From NCBI GenBank assembly GCA_944323285.1, contig CALURV010000008.1, positions 1-64,000 on the forward strand: DNA of 64,000 nt, given 5' to 3'. The notes beneath the pieces are model-generated. The model made no database searches and was not told where the DNA came from. It was given only the letters and a program-made list of their open reading frames with translations. The translations under genes were made by a program, and so were the position numbers. This document shows, piece after piece, positions 17,975-27,900 of this stretch; positions within the stretch are counted from its first letter, which is position 1, and each line of letters starts with the position of its first letter. The DNA is from Candidatus Gastranaerophilales bacterium. Lineage in GTDB: Bacteria > Cyanobacteriota > Vampirovibrionia > Gastranaerophilales > Gastranaerophilaceae.

Positions 17975-19337
17975 CATCTTTTTTAAGTTCTATAAGTTTA
18001 TCTTCTGTATTTGTTTCAAAATAAATTCTTAACAAAGGTTCGGTTCCGCTTTTTCTTATTAAAATCCAGCTACCATCTTCAAGATATAGTTTTAAACCAT
18101 CTATAGTATTTATTTTTTCTATGTTAAACTGTCCTATTGTTTTATATTTGCTAAATTTATCTATAATAAAATTCTGTTCTTCTTTTGAATCAAGATTTAT
18201 ATCTATTCTGTCATTTATAAATTTTTGATTTAATTCTAAATTTATACTTTGCTGAAGTTCATATAATTTTTTACCTGTATAAGCAATCGTTTCCATTATT
18301 AAAAGATTAGCGAGAATACCATCTTTTTCAGGGATATGACCTTTAATGCTTAATCCGCCTGATTCTTCGCCAGCTATTATAATATCATCAAATCTCATAA
18401 CAGAACCAAGCCACTTAAATCCAACCGGAGTTTCAACAATTTCTATTCCCTGTTCTTTTGCTATTAAATCCAACATAGAGCTTGCTCCAACGGTCTTTGC
18501 AAGTTTTCCTGTTTGTTTTTTATTTTCAATTAAATGTTTTAATAAAATAGCAATAATATCATTTGCACTTACAAATTCACCTTTTTCATTAAAAACCCCA
18601 AACCTATCCCCATCTCCATCGTTGCTTAGACCAATTAATCCTGTTTCTTTGCATTTTTCTTTAAGAAATGGAAGATATTTTTCCTTTGGATCCGGCATTT
18701 TACCACCAAAATTAATATCTCGTTCCATATTAAAACAATTATTTAATATATTATATTTGTCTAATATTTTTTTAAATAATTTTGCTGCTGCCCCATGATG
18801 TCCGTCATAATTAATTTGGATTCTTGAATTTTTAATTTTTTCAAAATTGATAATAGTTTCTATATGCGAAATATAATCTTCATCTAAAGAAACTTTTTTA
18901 TATTGTTTGCATTTACCTTTATTTATAAAATCAGCATCAAAATATTTTAAAATCTCTTTAACTATTTCATCATCAGCAGGACCTCCATACTGAGGAATAA
19001 ATTTAATTCCTAAATATTCAGGAGGATTATGTGAAGCTGTAAGCATAATTGCATACATATTATGTTTTAGGGCATAATATGCAAGTACCGGAGTAGCAGT
19101 AATTTTATCTGCAATTTCTACCAAAAATCCATTCTCTGCCAGTTTCTTTGCAATATAAAAAGCAAAGTCATCTGCCTTATTTCTGGGATCATATGAAATT
19201 ACAATACTTGCATTGAACCTATCTTTTTCATAAACATAATTTGATATGGCATTTACAACTTTATCAACATTTTCATAATTAAATTCTTTATCTAAAATTG
19301 CTCTCCAACCGTCTGTACCGAACTTTATATTTGACAT
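17958..19337 (-). CDS. Phosphoglucomutase/phosphomannomutase
   Basis: This 459-residue alpha-D-phosphohexomutase interconverts 1- and 6-phosphates of glucose and/or mannose, feeding glycan and LPS precursors. All four catalytic elements are present: the phosphoserine loop TASHNPP with Ser102, the metal loop DGDGDR at 240-245, the sugar-binding GEESGG at 323-328, and the C-terminal phosphate-binding RKSGTEP. The opening FGTDGWR is typical. Sequence alone does not decide between glucose and mannose preference. A GDP-mannose-type nucleotidyltransferase at 57284 could use its product. Confidence 0.9.
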   Translation of the reverse strand: MSNIKFGTDGWRAILDKEFNYENVDKVVNAISNYVYEKDRFNASIVISYDPRNKADDFAFYIAKKLAENGFLVEIADKITATPVLAYYALKHNMYAIMLTASHNPPEYLGIKFIPQYGGPADDEIVKEILKYFDADFINKGKCKQYKKVSLDEDYISHIETIINFEKIKNSRIQINYDGHHGAAAKLFKKILDKYNILNNCFNMERDINFGGKMPDPKEKYLPFLKEKCKETGLIGLSNDGDGDRFGVFNEKGEFVSANDIIAILLKHLIENKKQTGKLAKTVGASSMLDLIAKEQGIEIVETPVGFKWLGSVMRFDDIIIAGEESGGLSIKGHIPEKDGILANLLIMETIAYTGKKLYELQQSINLELNQKFINDRIDINLDSKEEQNFIIDKFSKYKTIGQFNIEKINTIDGLKLYLEDGSWILIRKSGTEPLLRIYFETNTEDKLIELKKDVKELI

Positions 19338-19399
19338 GATTTACCCTTTTTTATTTTTTTTTGTACAATAATTTTATATAATAAATCAAGGTTTAGCAA

Positions 19400-20254
19400 A
19401 TGACAGATATTTTTTATGAAAACATTTATTATTTAGGACCGGATGGTTCTAATGCGCAAAATGCAATGTTTAGATTTTTAGAAATATGTAATATAAAAGT
19501 AAAAAATAAAATACCTCAAAAAACAATAAAATCTTCTCTTGATAGTCTTATTAATGATAATAATTCTGTTTGTATCTTGCCAATAGAAAATTCTATTGAA
19601 GGAATTGTTCGAGAAACAATAGATAATCTTTTAAAAATAAAAGATGACGAAATTAAAATAAGAGGTGAATTATCTATTCCAATAAAACATTTATTACTTT
19701 CGAAATCAAATGATATAAATACAATAAATAAAATAATTTCCCATCCTCAAGCATTAGCTCAATGTAGTAATTATCTATATAAGAATTTCAAAAATGCTGA
19801 AATAAAAGAGGTATCATCAACAAGCTACGCTGCCCAGAAAGTATCAAATGAAAATGATAAAACAATTGCTGCCATTGCTAATGAAACAAGTGCAAAAATA
19901 TTTAAGCTTAATATTCTTTCTTCTGACATTAATGATGAAAAAGATAACCAGACAAGGTTTTATATTTTAGGAAGACAAGAACTTAATAAAACTATCAAAA
20001 GAAAAACAAGTATAATTTTTTCGACAAAAAATGAATCAGGAGCATTATGTGAAGTACTAAAAATCTTTTCAAAACATAATATTAATCTCACATATATTGA
20101 TTCAAGACCTTCTAAGAAAAAACTTGGAGAATATCTTTTCTTTATTGAAATGGATGGCTTTGAGATTGATGAAAAAATTAATATTGCGCTAAATGAGATT
20201 AAAACTTATGTCGATTTTATGAAAGTATTAGGCTCTTTTTCTATTTATAAATAA
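19400..20254 (+). CDS. pheA: Prephenate dehydratase with ACT domain
   Basis: This 284-residue protein converts prephenate to phenylpyruvate in phenylalanine synthesis. The N-terminal catalytic domain has YLGPDGSN, PIENSIEGIVRETIDNL and the NQTRFYILG segment, whose Thr-Arg-Phe is essential in the family. The C-terminal ACT domain (about 205-284) has ESGALCEVLKIFSKHNINLTYIDSRP with the ESRP-like feedback-inhibition motif (DSRP here). There is no chorismate mutase fusion. TATAAT at 19377-19382 is a plausible -10 box. A DAHP synthase gene for the same pathway lies at 56222-57268. Confidence 0.92.
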   Translation: MTDIFYENIYYLGPDGSNAQNAMFRFLEICNIKVKNKIPQKTIKSSLDSLINDNNSVCILPIENSIEGIVRETIDNLLKIKDDEIKIRGELSIPIKHLLLSKSNDINTINKIISHPQALAQCSNYLYKNFKNAEIKEVSSTSYAAQKVSNENDKTIAAIANETSAKIFKLNILSSDINDEKDNQTRFYILGRQELNKTIKRKTSIIFSTKNESGALCEVLKIFSKHNINLTYIDSRPSKKKLGEYLFFIEMDGFEIDEKINIALNEIKTYVDFMKVLGSFSIYK

Positions 20255-20288
20255 GAAAGAGATACAAAAATTTTGTATCTCTTTCTTA
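20252..20288. terminator. Bidirectional terminator, 18-bp arms
   Basis: TAAGAAAGAGATACAAAA (20252-20269) is perfectly complementary to TTTTGTATCTCTTTCTTA (20271-20288) around a single central base. It starts within the pheA stop region and lies just beyond the end of the convergent small-protein gene, so it can serve both strands. Confidence 0.85.
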
Positions 20289-20303
20289 TACTTTTCTTAA
20301 ATT

Positions 20304-20720
20304 TTATTTTCCTGAAAATTTCGCTTTATTAAATTTACTTTCAACAAAATCTTGTAAAGTATCTATTTTTTTGTCAATTTCAGCTTTAAAATCTGAATTA
20401 AGAAAATTTTGTTTAAAATCTTTTGCTTTTTTACCAATATTACTTAACTTTTCTTTAATAAAAGAAAAATTTTTATTTTTATCTGTTTTAGCATTCAAAT
20501 CAGCTAGTATATTACCACCTTTTTTAAGAATAAAATCAGCAGGTTTTTTAAGTCCGGCTTTAACATTTTTTATAACTATATTATCCCCTTCAGCTGGGTT
20601 TAATTTACCCTTCTTAGCAAGATAAAGGATTGTTCCTGTTGCAACTGCAGTAGCTGCAACTGCTTTTGCCGCTGTTTTTACAGGACTTATTGATTTCGTT
20701 GATTGAACTGATTGTATCAT
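20304..20720 (-). CDS. Small Ala/Lys-rich protein with one membrane segment, paralogue of the gene at 20946
   Basis: This 138-residue protein has an N-terminal polar stretch, one Ala/Thr-rich hydrophobic segment (about 16-34), then AKKGKLNP and a long Lys-rich helical tail of about 100 residues. It shares the pattern AKKG-x-L-(x)-NP, then Gly, Ile/Val-Lys, and (F/I)-(I/L)-x-K-(K/Q)-G with the product of the neighbouring gene at 20946-21314. The two are paralogues in tandem. I know of no described function. The C-terminus ends Phe-Ser-Gly-Lys. It has its own terminator at 20252-20288. Confidence 0.65.
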   Translation of the reverse strand: MIQSVQSTKSISPVKTAAKAVAATAVATGTILYLAKKGKLNPAEGDNIVIKNVKAGLKKPADFILKKGGNILADLNAKTDKNKNFSFIKEKLSNIGKKAKDFKQNFLNSDFKAEIDKKIDTLQDFVESKFNKAKFSGK

Positions 20721-20874
20721 TATAAATATACTCCTAATAAGCTTTTCTATTCAATTAATATCCATAAAAATAAAATTTGTTATTTTAAACTGTTCATGTT
20801 AAATAAACGTTACAATTAATTTTAATATAAATATCAAATAAAAAATATAAATAATTTATTTATGTTACAAATTG

Positions 20875-20905
20875 AAAAGACAGAAACTAAAAGTTTCTGT
20901 CTTTT
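20875..20905 (-). terminator. Terminator of the second small paralogue gene
   Basis: AAAAGACAGAAACT (20875-20888) pairs perfectly with AGTTTCTGTCTTTT (20892-20905) around a three-base loop. It lies 40 bp past the stop of the minus-strand gene at 20946 and gives an RNA stem ending in UUUU. Confidence 0.8.
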
Positions 20906-20945
20906 TAGGTAATTATAAAAAGTCTCAAAATTTTATGAAATTTAA

Positions 20946-21314
20946 TTAAACAAATTCATCTACATGTTCTTGAGCTTTTGGTAATATTTTATCTTTTAAA
21001 GCTTTACCTTGTTTCAAAATCCAATCACCTGCAGAATTTATGGCCGTTTTAATAGTATTTAAAGTTTTATTACCATCAGGATTTACTTTAAGTACACCTT
21101 TTTTTGCAATACCTGCAAGTAATGCAGCGGCTGCTACCACAGCGAGTACTATCGTTCCAAGCTTTTTACCAGCACCGCCTTTTTTCTTTTTATCATTGAT
21201 TCCAGTTGCTGCTTGTGGTACTTCTTTTGTTACAAATGCTTGTGGCTGTTTTATCTTATCTTCAAAACTTGTTGTTCCTGCTTGAGCACTTGCAAAACTT
21301 ACTGAACTTATCAT
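20946..21314 (-). CDS. Small Ala/Lys-rich protein with one membrane segment, paralogue of the gene at 20304
   Basis: This 122-residue protein has a Ser/Ala/Thr-rich N-terminus, a Lys/Gly-rich turn (KKKKGGAGKK), one hydrophobic Ala/Val segment (about 56-74), then AKKGVLKVNPDGNK and a helical tail. A perfect AAGGAGGT lies eight bases before the ATG at 21314, which fixes the start; an in-frame methionine 12 codons further upstream lacks a site. An extended -10 element on the minus strand at 21431-21439 gives a leader of about 110 bases. The strong ribosome binding site and own terminator suggest high expression. Function unknown. Confidence 0.65.
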   Translation of the reverse strand: MISSVSFASAQAGTTSFEDKIKQPQAFVTKEVPQAATGINDKKKKGGAGKKLGTIVLAVVAAAALLAGIAKKGVLKVNPDGNKTLNTIKTAINSAGDWILKQGKALKDKILPKAQEHVDEFV

Positions 21315-21770
21315 AATTACCTCCTTCACTTTGGTAAATTCATAAAACACATAATAAAAAAAAATTGTTCTTTATTACTTCTTATGTTACATTTCTTTAC
21401 ATTTGATTATAAACACATTGAGACTCTTATATTATAACATATCAAATTAAAGAAAAAAAGCTCATTTAGGATTTACATATATAATGTCAAAAAATTCACA
21501 ATAAGCAGAAAGTATGAGTTAATTTTCTTTACAAAACGAACCGAAACTTTGCTTTTGAGGAAGCTTTATCCGTATTAAAACTAAGGCGAGTGATGTTTTC
21601 AAAAGGGGAATACTTTGTTAGCAAGAATGATTAGCTAACCAAGAGCAATACTAGATTAAATTTTTTGTATTAGATTTTTGACAATTGGAATATTTTTTTT
21701 TCATCTGCTATCTATATATGTAGAAGAGTTTAATAAATGTAGGTATTAAATATAGTTTTGGAGAAAAAGT
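21315..21770. other. 456-bp divergent intergenic region
   Basis: This is the longest gene-free stretch. It holds an extended -10 (TGTTATAAT, minus strand, 21439 to 21431) serving the small-protein gene, and the dispersed repeat copy B at 21489-21662. It also has TTGACA at 21678-21683, pointing toward the anti-sigma-like gene, but with no good -10 box 16-18 bp downstream. I see no tRNA, small ORF with a ribosome binding site, or riboswitch fold in it. Confidence 0.6.
21489..21662 (-). repeat. Dispersed structured intergenic repeat, copy B (inverted relative to copy A)
   Basis: Read on the minus strand, this 174-bp element aligns along its whole length with copy A at 14217-14393. It shares AATTTAATCTAGTAT at one end, GCTAACAAAGTA inside, TACGGATA in the middle, and ACTTTCTGCTTAT plus GTGAATTTTTT at the other end. 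The left hairpin is kept although the bases differ: here GTTAGC pairs with GCTAAC, where copy A uses TTTGTTA and TAACAAA. That is the sort of change expected if the structure matters. Confidence 0.8.
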
Positions 21771-24272
21771 ATGTCACAAACAGATACAATCAGTTTAAAT
21801 ATAGATGATAAAGCACATAGTTATGCAAAGATATATTCATCACTATTATCTGACAGTTTTCAAAGAAAAAGAGCTTATGCTTCTATTGTTGCTTTATATG
21901 CCTTGATAAATTTAGCAGAAAAAACAGATTATGATATACAAAAATCAATGACTATATTTAGAAATCCCATATTAAATGAACAATATGAAATTTCTGATTT
22001 ATATATTAATAATTGGCATATTGATGTACGAATAATTACAAAGGGAAATGCTTTTTTAGTTCCTAAAATTCATTTTGACACTAATATTGTACCTGATTTT
22101 TATGCAGTAATAAAAGTAGATAACAACTTAACAACTGCCGAATTAATAGGCTTTGCAGACACTAAAAATATGCCAAAAGAGGGGTTTGATTATCATTACT
22201 ATAGTGTTTCTAATAATTGTTTAATTAGCTATGAAGAATTTTTAAATGTTGTTAGTCATAAAAAAATAACAACTTTTACCGAAGAAGAACACAACTTATT
22301 TAAAGAATCTTATTTAAGTTTAATGGATAATGAGATTGATATAAATACAAAAAATAAAATATTAAAACATTTATTTGAGTGCAATGAATGCCGTACAGAA
22401 TTTTGCTGTTTTACAGGTTTTGAAATGGTTAGCTGCAATTTAAGCAAATACCCTGAACTTCTTGAAGATCAAACACTTAATATAATAGGGGCACAAGCAA
22501 TTGATAATCCTAAATACAAAGATAAAGAAGAAACTATTTATATTGAAGATACAAATAAAGATAATAATTTAGAAGATATAGAGTTTAATGATGATAAAGA
22601 AAAAGAAAATCACAATAACTCCGAAGAAGAACAAGAAGAAACTGTTTCTGATATATTAGATGAATTATTTAATATTGAAAATCAGAACGAAACAATAAAA
22701 GAAAATTTACAAGAAAAATCGGTTACAAATTCTGTTTCTAAAAAAGATATTATAGACCAAGAAGATTTTGTAATTATAGATGATGAAACAAATGTTAATG
22801 CTTTAAATTTAGCTGATAATACCGAAGATATTGAAATGATTATTGAAGAAGATAAACCCCAATCTGAAGTATTTTCCGAAGAAGAACTCAATTTAATTGA
22901 AGAAAACTTTTTAGACATAAATAAAAAGCCTGATTTAGTTTTTATAGAAGAAGCAACAAGCGAAATTAAAAATATAGAAGAACCTGCTCACGAAATTATA
23001 ACAGAAGAACCAACAATTATTGAAGATAAAAAAGAAGAAGATAAAGTAGAAAGAGTAATTGTAGACTATGATGAATTTGGAGAACCAATATATTCATATA
23101 TAACAAATGTATCAGAACCTGCAGAAGAGCAAGAAAATAAAATAAAAACTGAAATAATAACAAATAAAGAAATGACTCTTTCTGAAATTGAAAATATTGA
23201 TGATTTTTCAGATACTGTTGAAGAAATTAAAGAAAATACTGATTATGATGAAAAACAATTAGAACAAGAATCTAACTTTGAATCTAATTTAGATGAAATT
23301 ACAAGTAATTCCAGCAGTAATACTACAACTGAATCTAATAATAAAATAGAAACAACAGAAGAAGAATTACAAAATTTTAATGAAAAAATACAAGACGATC
23401 CTCTTTTCTCAGATGAAGATATATCCAATGAAGAAGAAGATACAGAACTTACAGATCCAGAATTTGAAGAATATGAAGATGAGCCTTCATATAATAATTA
23501 TGAAAATAAAAATAAAGGATTGTCTAAAAAAGGCTTAATAGCAGGTTTATTTTTATTAATGTTTATAATAGCTTCTGGAGGTGCATTTTTTGCAATGAAA
23601 TACATTAATGCAGCCACAAATGAAAATAAAACAAGCTCAGCCAGTCAATCAGAAATACCAGATGCAAATATGACAAATGATATGTTTGAACAACCAGAAG
23701 CAAATGAAACAACACAAAATGATATTATTGCCGTAGAAAATAATACAACTCCTTTAAATAATGAGCTTAATCCACCCCCACCAATCACTACAGAAAATAT
23801 AAATACTCCTACACAAAATGAAACTGCCATTCCCCTTACAGAAAAAGATTTATTAAATAATAATAAACCAACCGGCGATGTAAATAAAGTTATGGCTAAT
23901 GCTTTTTCTAATGGAATAAACAACATTTCACTTAGAGGTATAAGCTGGATGTGTGCCCCTAACTTATTTACTGATAATATTTTCAAAAACTATTTACAAA
24001 ATTTAGATAATGTATTAAAACTTAACTTAAGAAAAAATATTCTTAATACTACTGAAATACCTACCAACAATAACGTTACAGTGAAGATAGCAATAGATAA
24101 TAATGGTCATTTATTAAAAACTTTAATATCAAATTCCAGCGGGTCAGATGAAATTGATAATATTGTGTTACAAAGTATTAAAGAAACCATTGAATCTCAA
24201 AATACCTTCAATCTCAATGATAGTGAACAAAAAGCAGATAAATATTTCTTACAGGTAGTAATAAAATTGTAA
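21771..24272 (+). CDS. Membrane anti-sigma-like protein: DUF1822-like domain, zinc motif, acidic linker, TM helix, TonB-like C-terminus
   Basis: This 833-residue protein precedes a sigma-factor gene by 48 bp. Residues 1-165 resemble the cyanobacterial DUF1822 family (IVPDFYAVIKVD, then GFAD). His200-x3-Cys204-x2-Cys207 (KHLFECNEC) is the zinc motif of ZAS-type anti-sigma factors. A very acidic, low-complexity linker spans 240-580. One membrane helix lies at about 588-612, then a Pro/Asn/Thr-rich stretch, then a C-terminal domain at about 715-833. That domain contains VKIAIDNNGHLLKTLISNSS followed by a D-x2-DN-x-V-L-x2-I segment, the pattern of TonB C-terminal domains. Expected topology is N-terminus in the cytoplasm and TonB-like part in the periplasm. 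GGAG lies upstream of the ATG. The domain calls are pattern recognition, not profile hits. Confidence 0.72.
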   Translation: MSQTDTISLNIDDKAHSYAKIYSSLLSDSFQRKRAYASIVALYALINLAEKTDYDIQKSMTIFRNPILNEQYEISDLYINNWHIDVRIITKGNAFLVPKIHFDTNIVPDFYAVIKVDNNLTTAELIGFADTKNMPKEGFDYHYYSVSNNCLISYEEFLNVVSHKKITTFTEEEHNLFKESYLSLMDNEIDINTKNKILKHLFECNECRTEFCCFTGFEMVSCNLSKYPELLEDQTLNIIGAQAIDNPKYKDKEETIYIEDTNKDNNLEDIEFNDDKEKENHNNSEEEQEETVSDILDELFNIENQNETIKENLQEKSVTNSVSKKDIIDQEDFVIIDDETNVNALNLADNTEDIEMIIEEDKPQSEVFSEEELNLIEENFLDINKKPDLVFIEEATSEIKNIEEPAHEIITEEPTIIEDKKEEDKVERVIVDYDEFGEPIYSYITNVSEPAEEQENKIKTEIITNKEMTLSEIENIDDFSDTVEEIKENTDYDEKQLEQESNFESNLDEITSNSSSNTTTESNNKIETTEEELQNFNEKIQDDPLFSDEDISNEEEDTELTDPEFEEYEDEPSYNNYENKNKGLSKKGLIAGLFLLMFIIASGGAFFAMKYINAATNENKTSSASQSEIPDANMTNDMFEQPEANETTQNDIIAVENNTTPLNNELNPPPPITTENINTPTQNETAIPLTEKDLLNNNKPTGDVNKVMANAFSNGINNISLRGISWMCAPNLFTDNIFKNYLQNLDNVLKLNLRKNILNTTEIPTNNNVTVKIAIDNNGHLLKTLISNSSGSDEIDNIVLQSIKETIESQNTFNLNDSEQKADKYFLQVVIKL

Positions 24273-24320
24273 TTTGTGATATTATATTGAATGGGTATGC
24301 GAGATTAGAGAATTATACTT

Positions 24321-24905
24321 GTGCTTTTAGTTGAAGAACAAAGATCTTTAATAGAAAAAATAGTTAAATCTAACAAAAATTTTAAAGGTAATGAAGATTT
24401 ACTTGAAGATTTTTGCAGTGAAGCATTTCAAAAATCTTACATGATTTTCAATTCATCTTCTAATATTCAGAAAATTGAAAATTATGTTTCTAAAGTAGTA
24501 CATACTTCTATATTGTGTGTTCTTAAAAATTCAGGCCGAATAAGGAGAACATCAGAAGGATACATCCCAACAAAAGAAGTTATTGTATCAGATTTATCAT
24601 CTAATAAGATAAAAGATCAAGTAATCGACCCTGATTTCATTTTAGATTTTCCTGATCCAAAAGATAGTGCAGAAGAAATTCTTATTACAAAAGATTGTCT
24701 CCAAAAAATTGCAGATGCTGTTTGTGTAATACATAAAGAGTTACCATCTCAAGCTTTTTTGGATATTTTTTATTTAAGATATGTAAAAGGTCTTAAACAA
24801 AGTGAAATATCAAAGTCCTTAAATTTATCACAATCAGAAATTAGTAAAAGACTTATGCAATTATCTAAATTAATAAGTAATTTTCTTGATAACAGCAAAA
24901 GTTAG
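24321..24905 (+). CDS. Sigma-70 family (ECF-like) RNA polymerase sigma factor
   Basis: This 194-residue protein looks like a small alternative sigma factor. The N-terminal half is helical and region-2-like (DLLEDFCSEAFQKSYMIF), followed by a variable linker. The C-terminal part has a region 4 helix-turn-helix: FLDIFYLRYVKGLKQSEISK, then LNLSQSEISKRLMQL. The GTG at 24321 is the only reasonable start near the hydrophobic opening. It is flanked by the zinc-motif membrane protein upstream and a large ATPase nine bases downstream, so the three are probably one unit, with the upstream protein as the likely anti-sigma factor. Confidence 0.82.
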   Translation: MLLVEEQRSLIEKIVKSNKNFKGNEDLLEDFCSEAFQKSYMIFNSSSNIQKIENYVSKVVHTSILCVLKNSGRIRRTSEGYIPTKEVIVSDLSSNKIKDQVIDPDFILDFPDPKDSAEEILITKDCLQKIADAVCVIHKELPSQAFLDIFYLRYVKGLKQSEISKSLNLSQSEISKRLMQLSKLISNFLDNSKS

Positions 24906-24914
24906 GTTTTAATT

Positions 24915-27900
24915 ATGATTTGTCGTAGATGCGGAGCTTCTTTACCTGATAATGTAATCAGATGCAGCAATTGCGGTATAAAAGTAAATATGTTTTGTCC
25001 TGAGTGTAAAACTCTAAATGTTTTTGGTTCAAAATATTGTAAAAATTGCGGTTATGAATTAATAAAAACATGTCCAAATTGTAAATGCTCTAATATTTAT
25101 TCTGCAAAAGAATGCAGAAAATGTAAAACCCCTCTTAAAACTCAAGTTTCTAACTCAGAATTAGAAATCGTAAAACCAATCAGTTATTCTTCTTCTAATG
25201 ACGATTACAATCAAGATTGCAATATTGTAAACCCACTGCATCAAAATGAAGATATTGATGCCTTTCGACAAGATGCAATTGAAAATAAATATATTGAACA
25301 GAATAATCATTTTATCAATAGCTTAGATGAACCATCCACAACAGATCATACAGATGAATTTGACAAAATAAAGGAAATAGAAGAATCACAAGAATTAAAA
25401 GAGTCCGAGAATCTTAATCAAAAAGAAACTTCTGAAATAGATTCTCTTGAAAAAAACATATTAGAAGCTAAAGAAATTAGCTCAATACAAACTAAATCTA
25501 TAAAAACAAAAACAGAAGAATCTGCTGAAATAGATTCTGAGGATAAAAAAGAGACAGAAGTTGTTATAGAAAATGATAAAATAGAAGAATCTTCTACACA
25601 AAAGGAAAAAACAAGTTCAGAAAAAGACACAAACAATGACTTTATAGAACAACGGAACAAACAACAAATACCTGATATTATTCAAAGCTACGATGATTTT
25701 CTAGAAGACGAAATTAACATTCAACAAATAGAAGAAATCGTTGATTATGATGTCCAAGAAAGTCTTAATGAAGAAAAAGAAGAACAATACATTAAAGATG
25801 AAGAACAAAATCCTACCTCTGAAAAAGAATTTAATTATGAAGATATAACACTACAAAAAGAAGCTGTTAAAAAAGCTGTATTTACAATAAAAAATTCAAT
25901 AAATAAACATGTTATTGCTATAAATGGTCCTGAAGGTTGCGGGAAAACAGCCGTTTTAAAACAAGCTTCAGCATTATTAGAAAATGAAAAGTATCTTTTG
26001 TTATATGGGAATTGTACTCCTTTATCTCAAATAACAAGTTTTGGTTTTTTCCAAGATGCCTTTCTTAGAATGATGGGATTTCCTCCATATATAAATAATA
26101 GAGATAACTTTATTAAAGATTTTAAAAAAAGTTCTTTTATTAATATTTTTAGTTCTCTAAAAGAACATGAACTAACATCTTTTTTAAATATTTTCTATCC
26201 TGTAGAAACAGACAATTTTGAAAATATTCTTGAAAATAAACAGCAAATATTTAATATATTAGAAAAAGTTATTAAATCTTTTCTTTCTAATTCAAATTTG
26301 ATAATTTCTATTGACAATTTTGAATTATTAGATGGGGCTTCATATGATTTTATTATGTACCTAATGGAAAATAATTTCTTCAATAACAGATTAAAATTAT
26401 TTGTTGCATATCAAGAAAATAAATCAATACAAAGTTATTTTGACATGACTCTAGTTGATGAAAATATATTTGAAACAATATGTCTTAAAAAATTTAATGA
26501 AAAAGAACTTTTAGATTCGGTAAATAATTCTTTATCATTAAACATAGAAGAAGTTTTACCTCCTGTTTTCTTACAAGATATTATTCAACGATCAGAAGGT
26601 AATGCTATAAGAATGGAACAAGAAATAGCCTTATTATTTGACATTAATTACATTAGTATAAAAGATAATGAAATATATATAAATAACGAAAATAAATATG
26701 AAAATGAACCAAAATCGCTAGAAGAATTAATAAAACTAAGAATAAATGCTTTAGCCCCAAGTGCAAAAAATATACTTTTTATGGCAGCTATTATAGGTTA
26801 TAGATTTGCAACAGATATTTTATGTTTATCTGTAGATATGCCGATAAAAAAAGCTGAAAAAATGATTGATCTTCTTAAACAAGAACTTTTTATATCTCCT
26901 GTTGATAATTTTACTTGTGAATTTAAAAGTTTAACAATCTGGAAATTAATTTATCAAGAAGCAAAAAGTGATCTTTTATTTAAAGAGAATTCTGAAAGAT
27001 TATATGCCACATTAAAACCCTTAATTCTATCAAGTAATATTCAAAAATTAATTTCTTGTGCTGCTGCATTAGATAAACAAGAAAGTCTCAATATATGGAA
27101 AAATACTGTAGATATTACAGCAAAACTTGGAGATACAAACTTGTATGTTATAGCTCAAAAACAGTGTTTAAAAATTATTGAAGAACAATCAATTCCAAAT
27201 GCAGAAATAATTCAATCAATTATATATGAACAAATTGGTAAACTTTTAAGTAAAAAATCTCCATCAGAAGCTATTACATATTTAGCAAATGTACTTGATT
27301 CAAAAATAAAACAAAATAATACAAATAAAATAATTGATTTATCCGGATATTTTATTAACAGTTGTTATTTAACAGGCAACTACTTTGGAGTAGTAGAAGC
27401 TGTTGATGCAGTAATATCAAGCATTTTCCCTACTGAAGAAAAAGTTTCTGATTGTGATTTAGCATTAATAAAAACAAGAAAACTTAAGGCATTACTAAAT
27501 ATAGGAAATAGTGAACAACTTATTAATATTATTCAAGAAGAAATCCTTCCTGAAATAAATAAAGCACTTTCAATAAAACAACTTGATACAAATTATAAAA
27601 ATATATTAAATGATGCTTGGATATTATCTAATACAATACTTGCAAAAGCATTTGCTATTCAAGGTAATAATGAAGTTTTTACAACACTAGCCTCTATTAA
27701 AGAATTTATTATAGGAAATAATTATGAAACCGATTTTTATATAACTCAAAATAATCTGATAGAAGCATTTGTATATACAACCCTTGGAAATATAAATACA
27801 TCAAACGAAATATTAACAAATATAATGAATAGATATAAAGCATCATCTATGCCTCCTTCTTTACTTACTGAATGGAACTTAATTAACGTACTTAACAGAA

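Noticed and set aside
21678..21706. TTGACA as a promoter for the anti-sigma-like gene
   Set aside because: The -35 hexamer is perfect, but no acceptable -10 box lies 16-18 bp downstream (TCATCT at 17), so I do not list it as a promoter.
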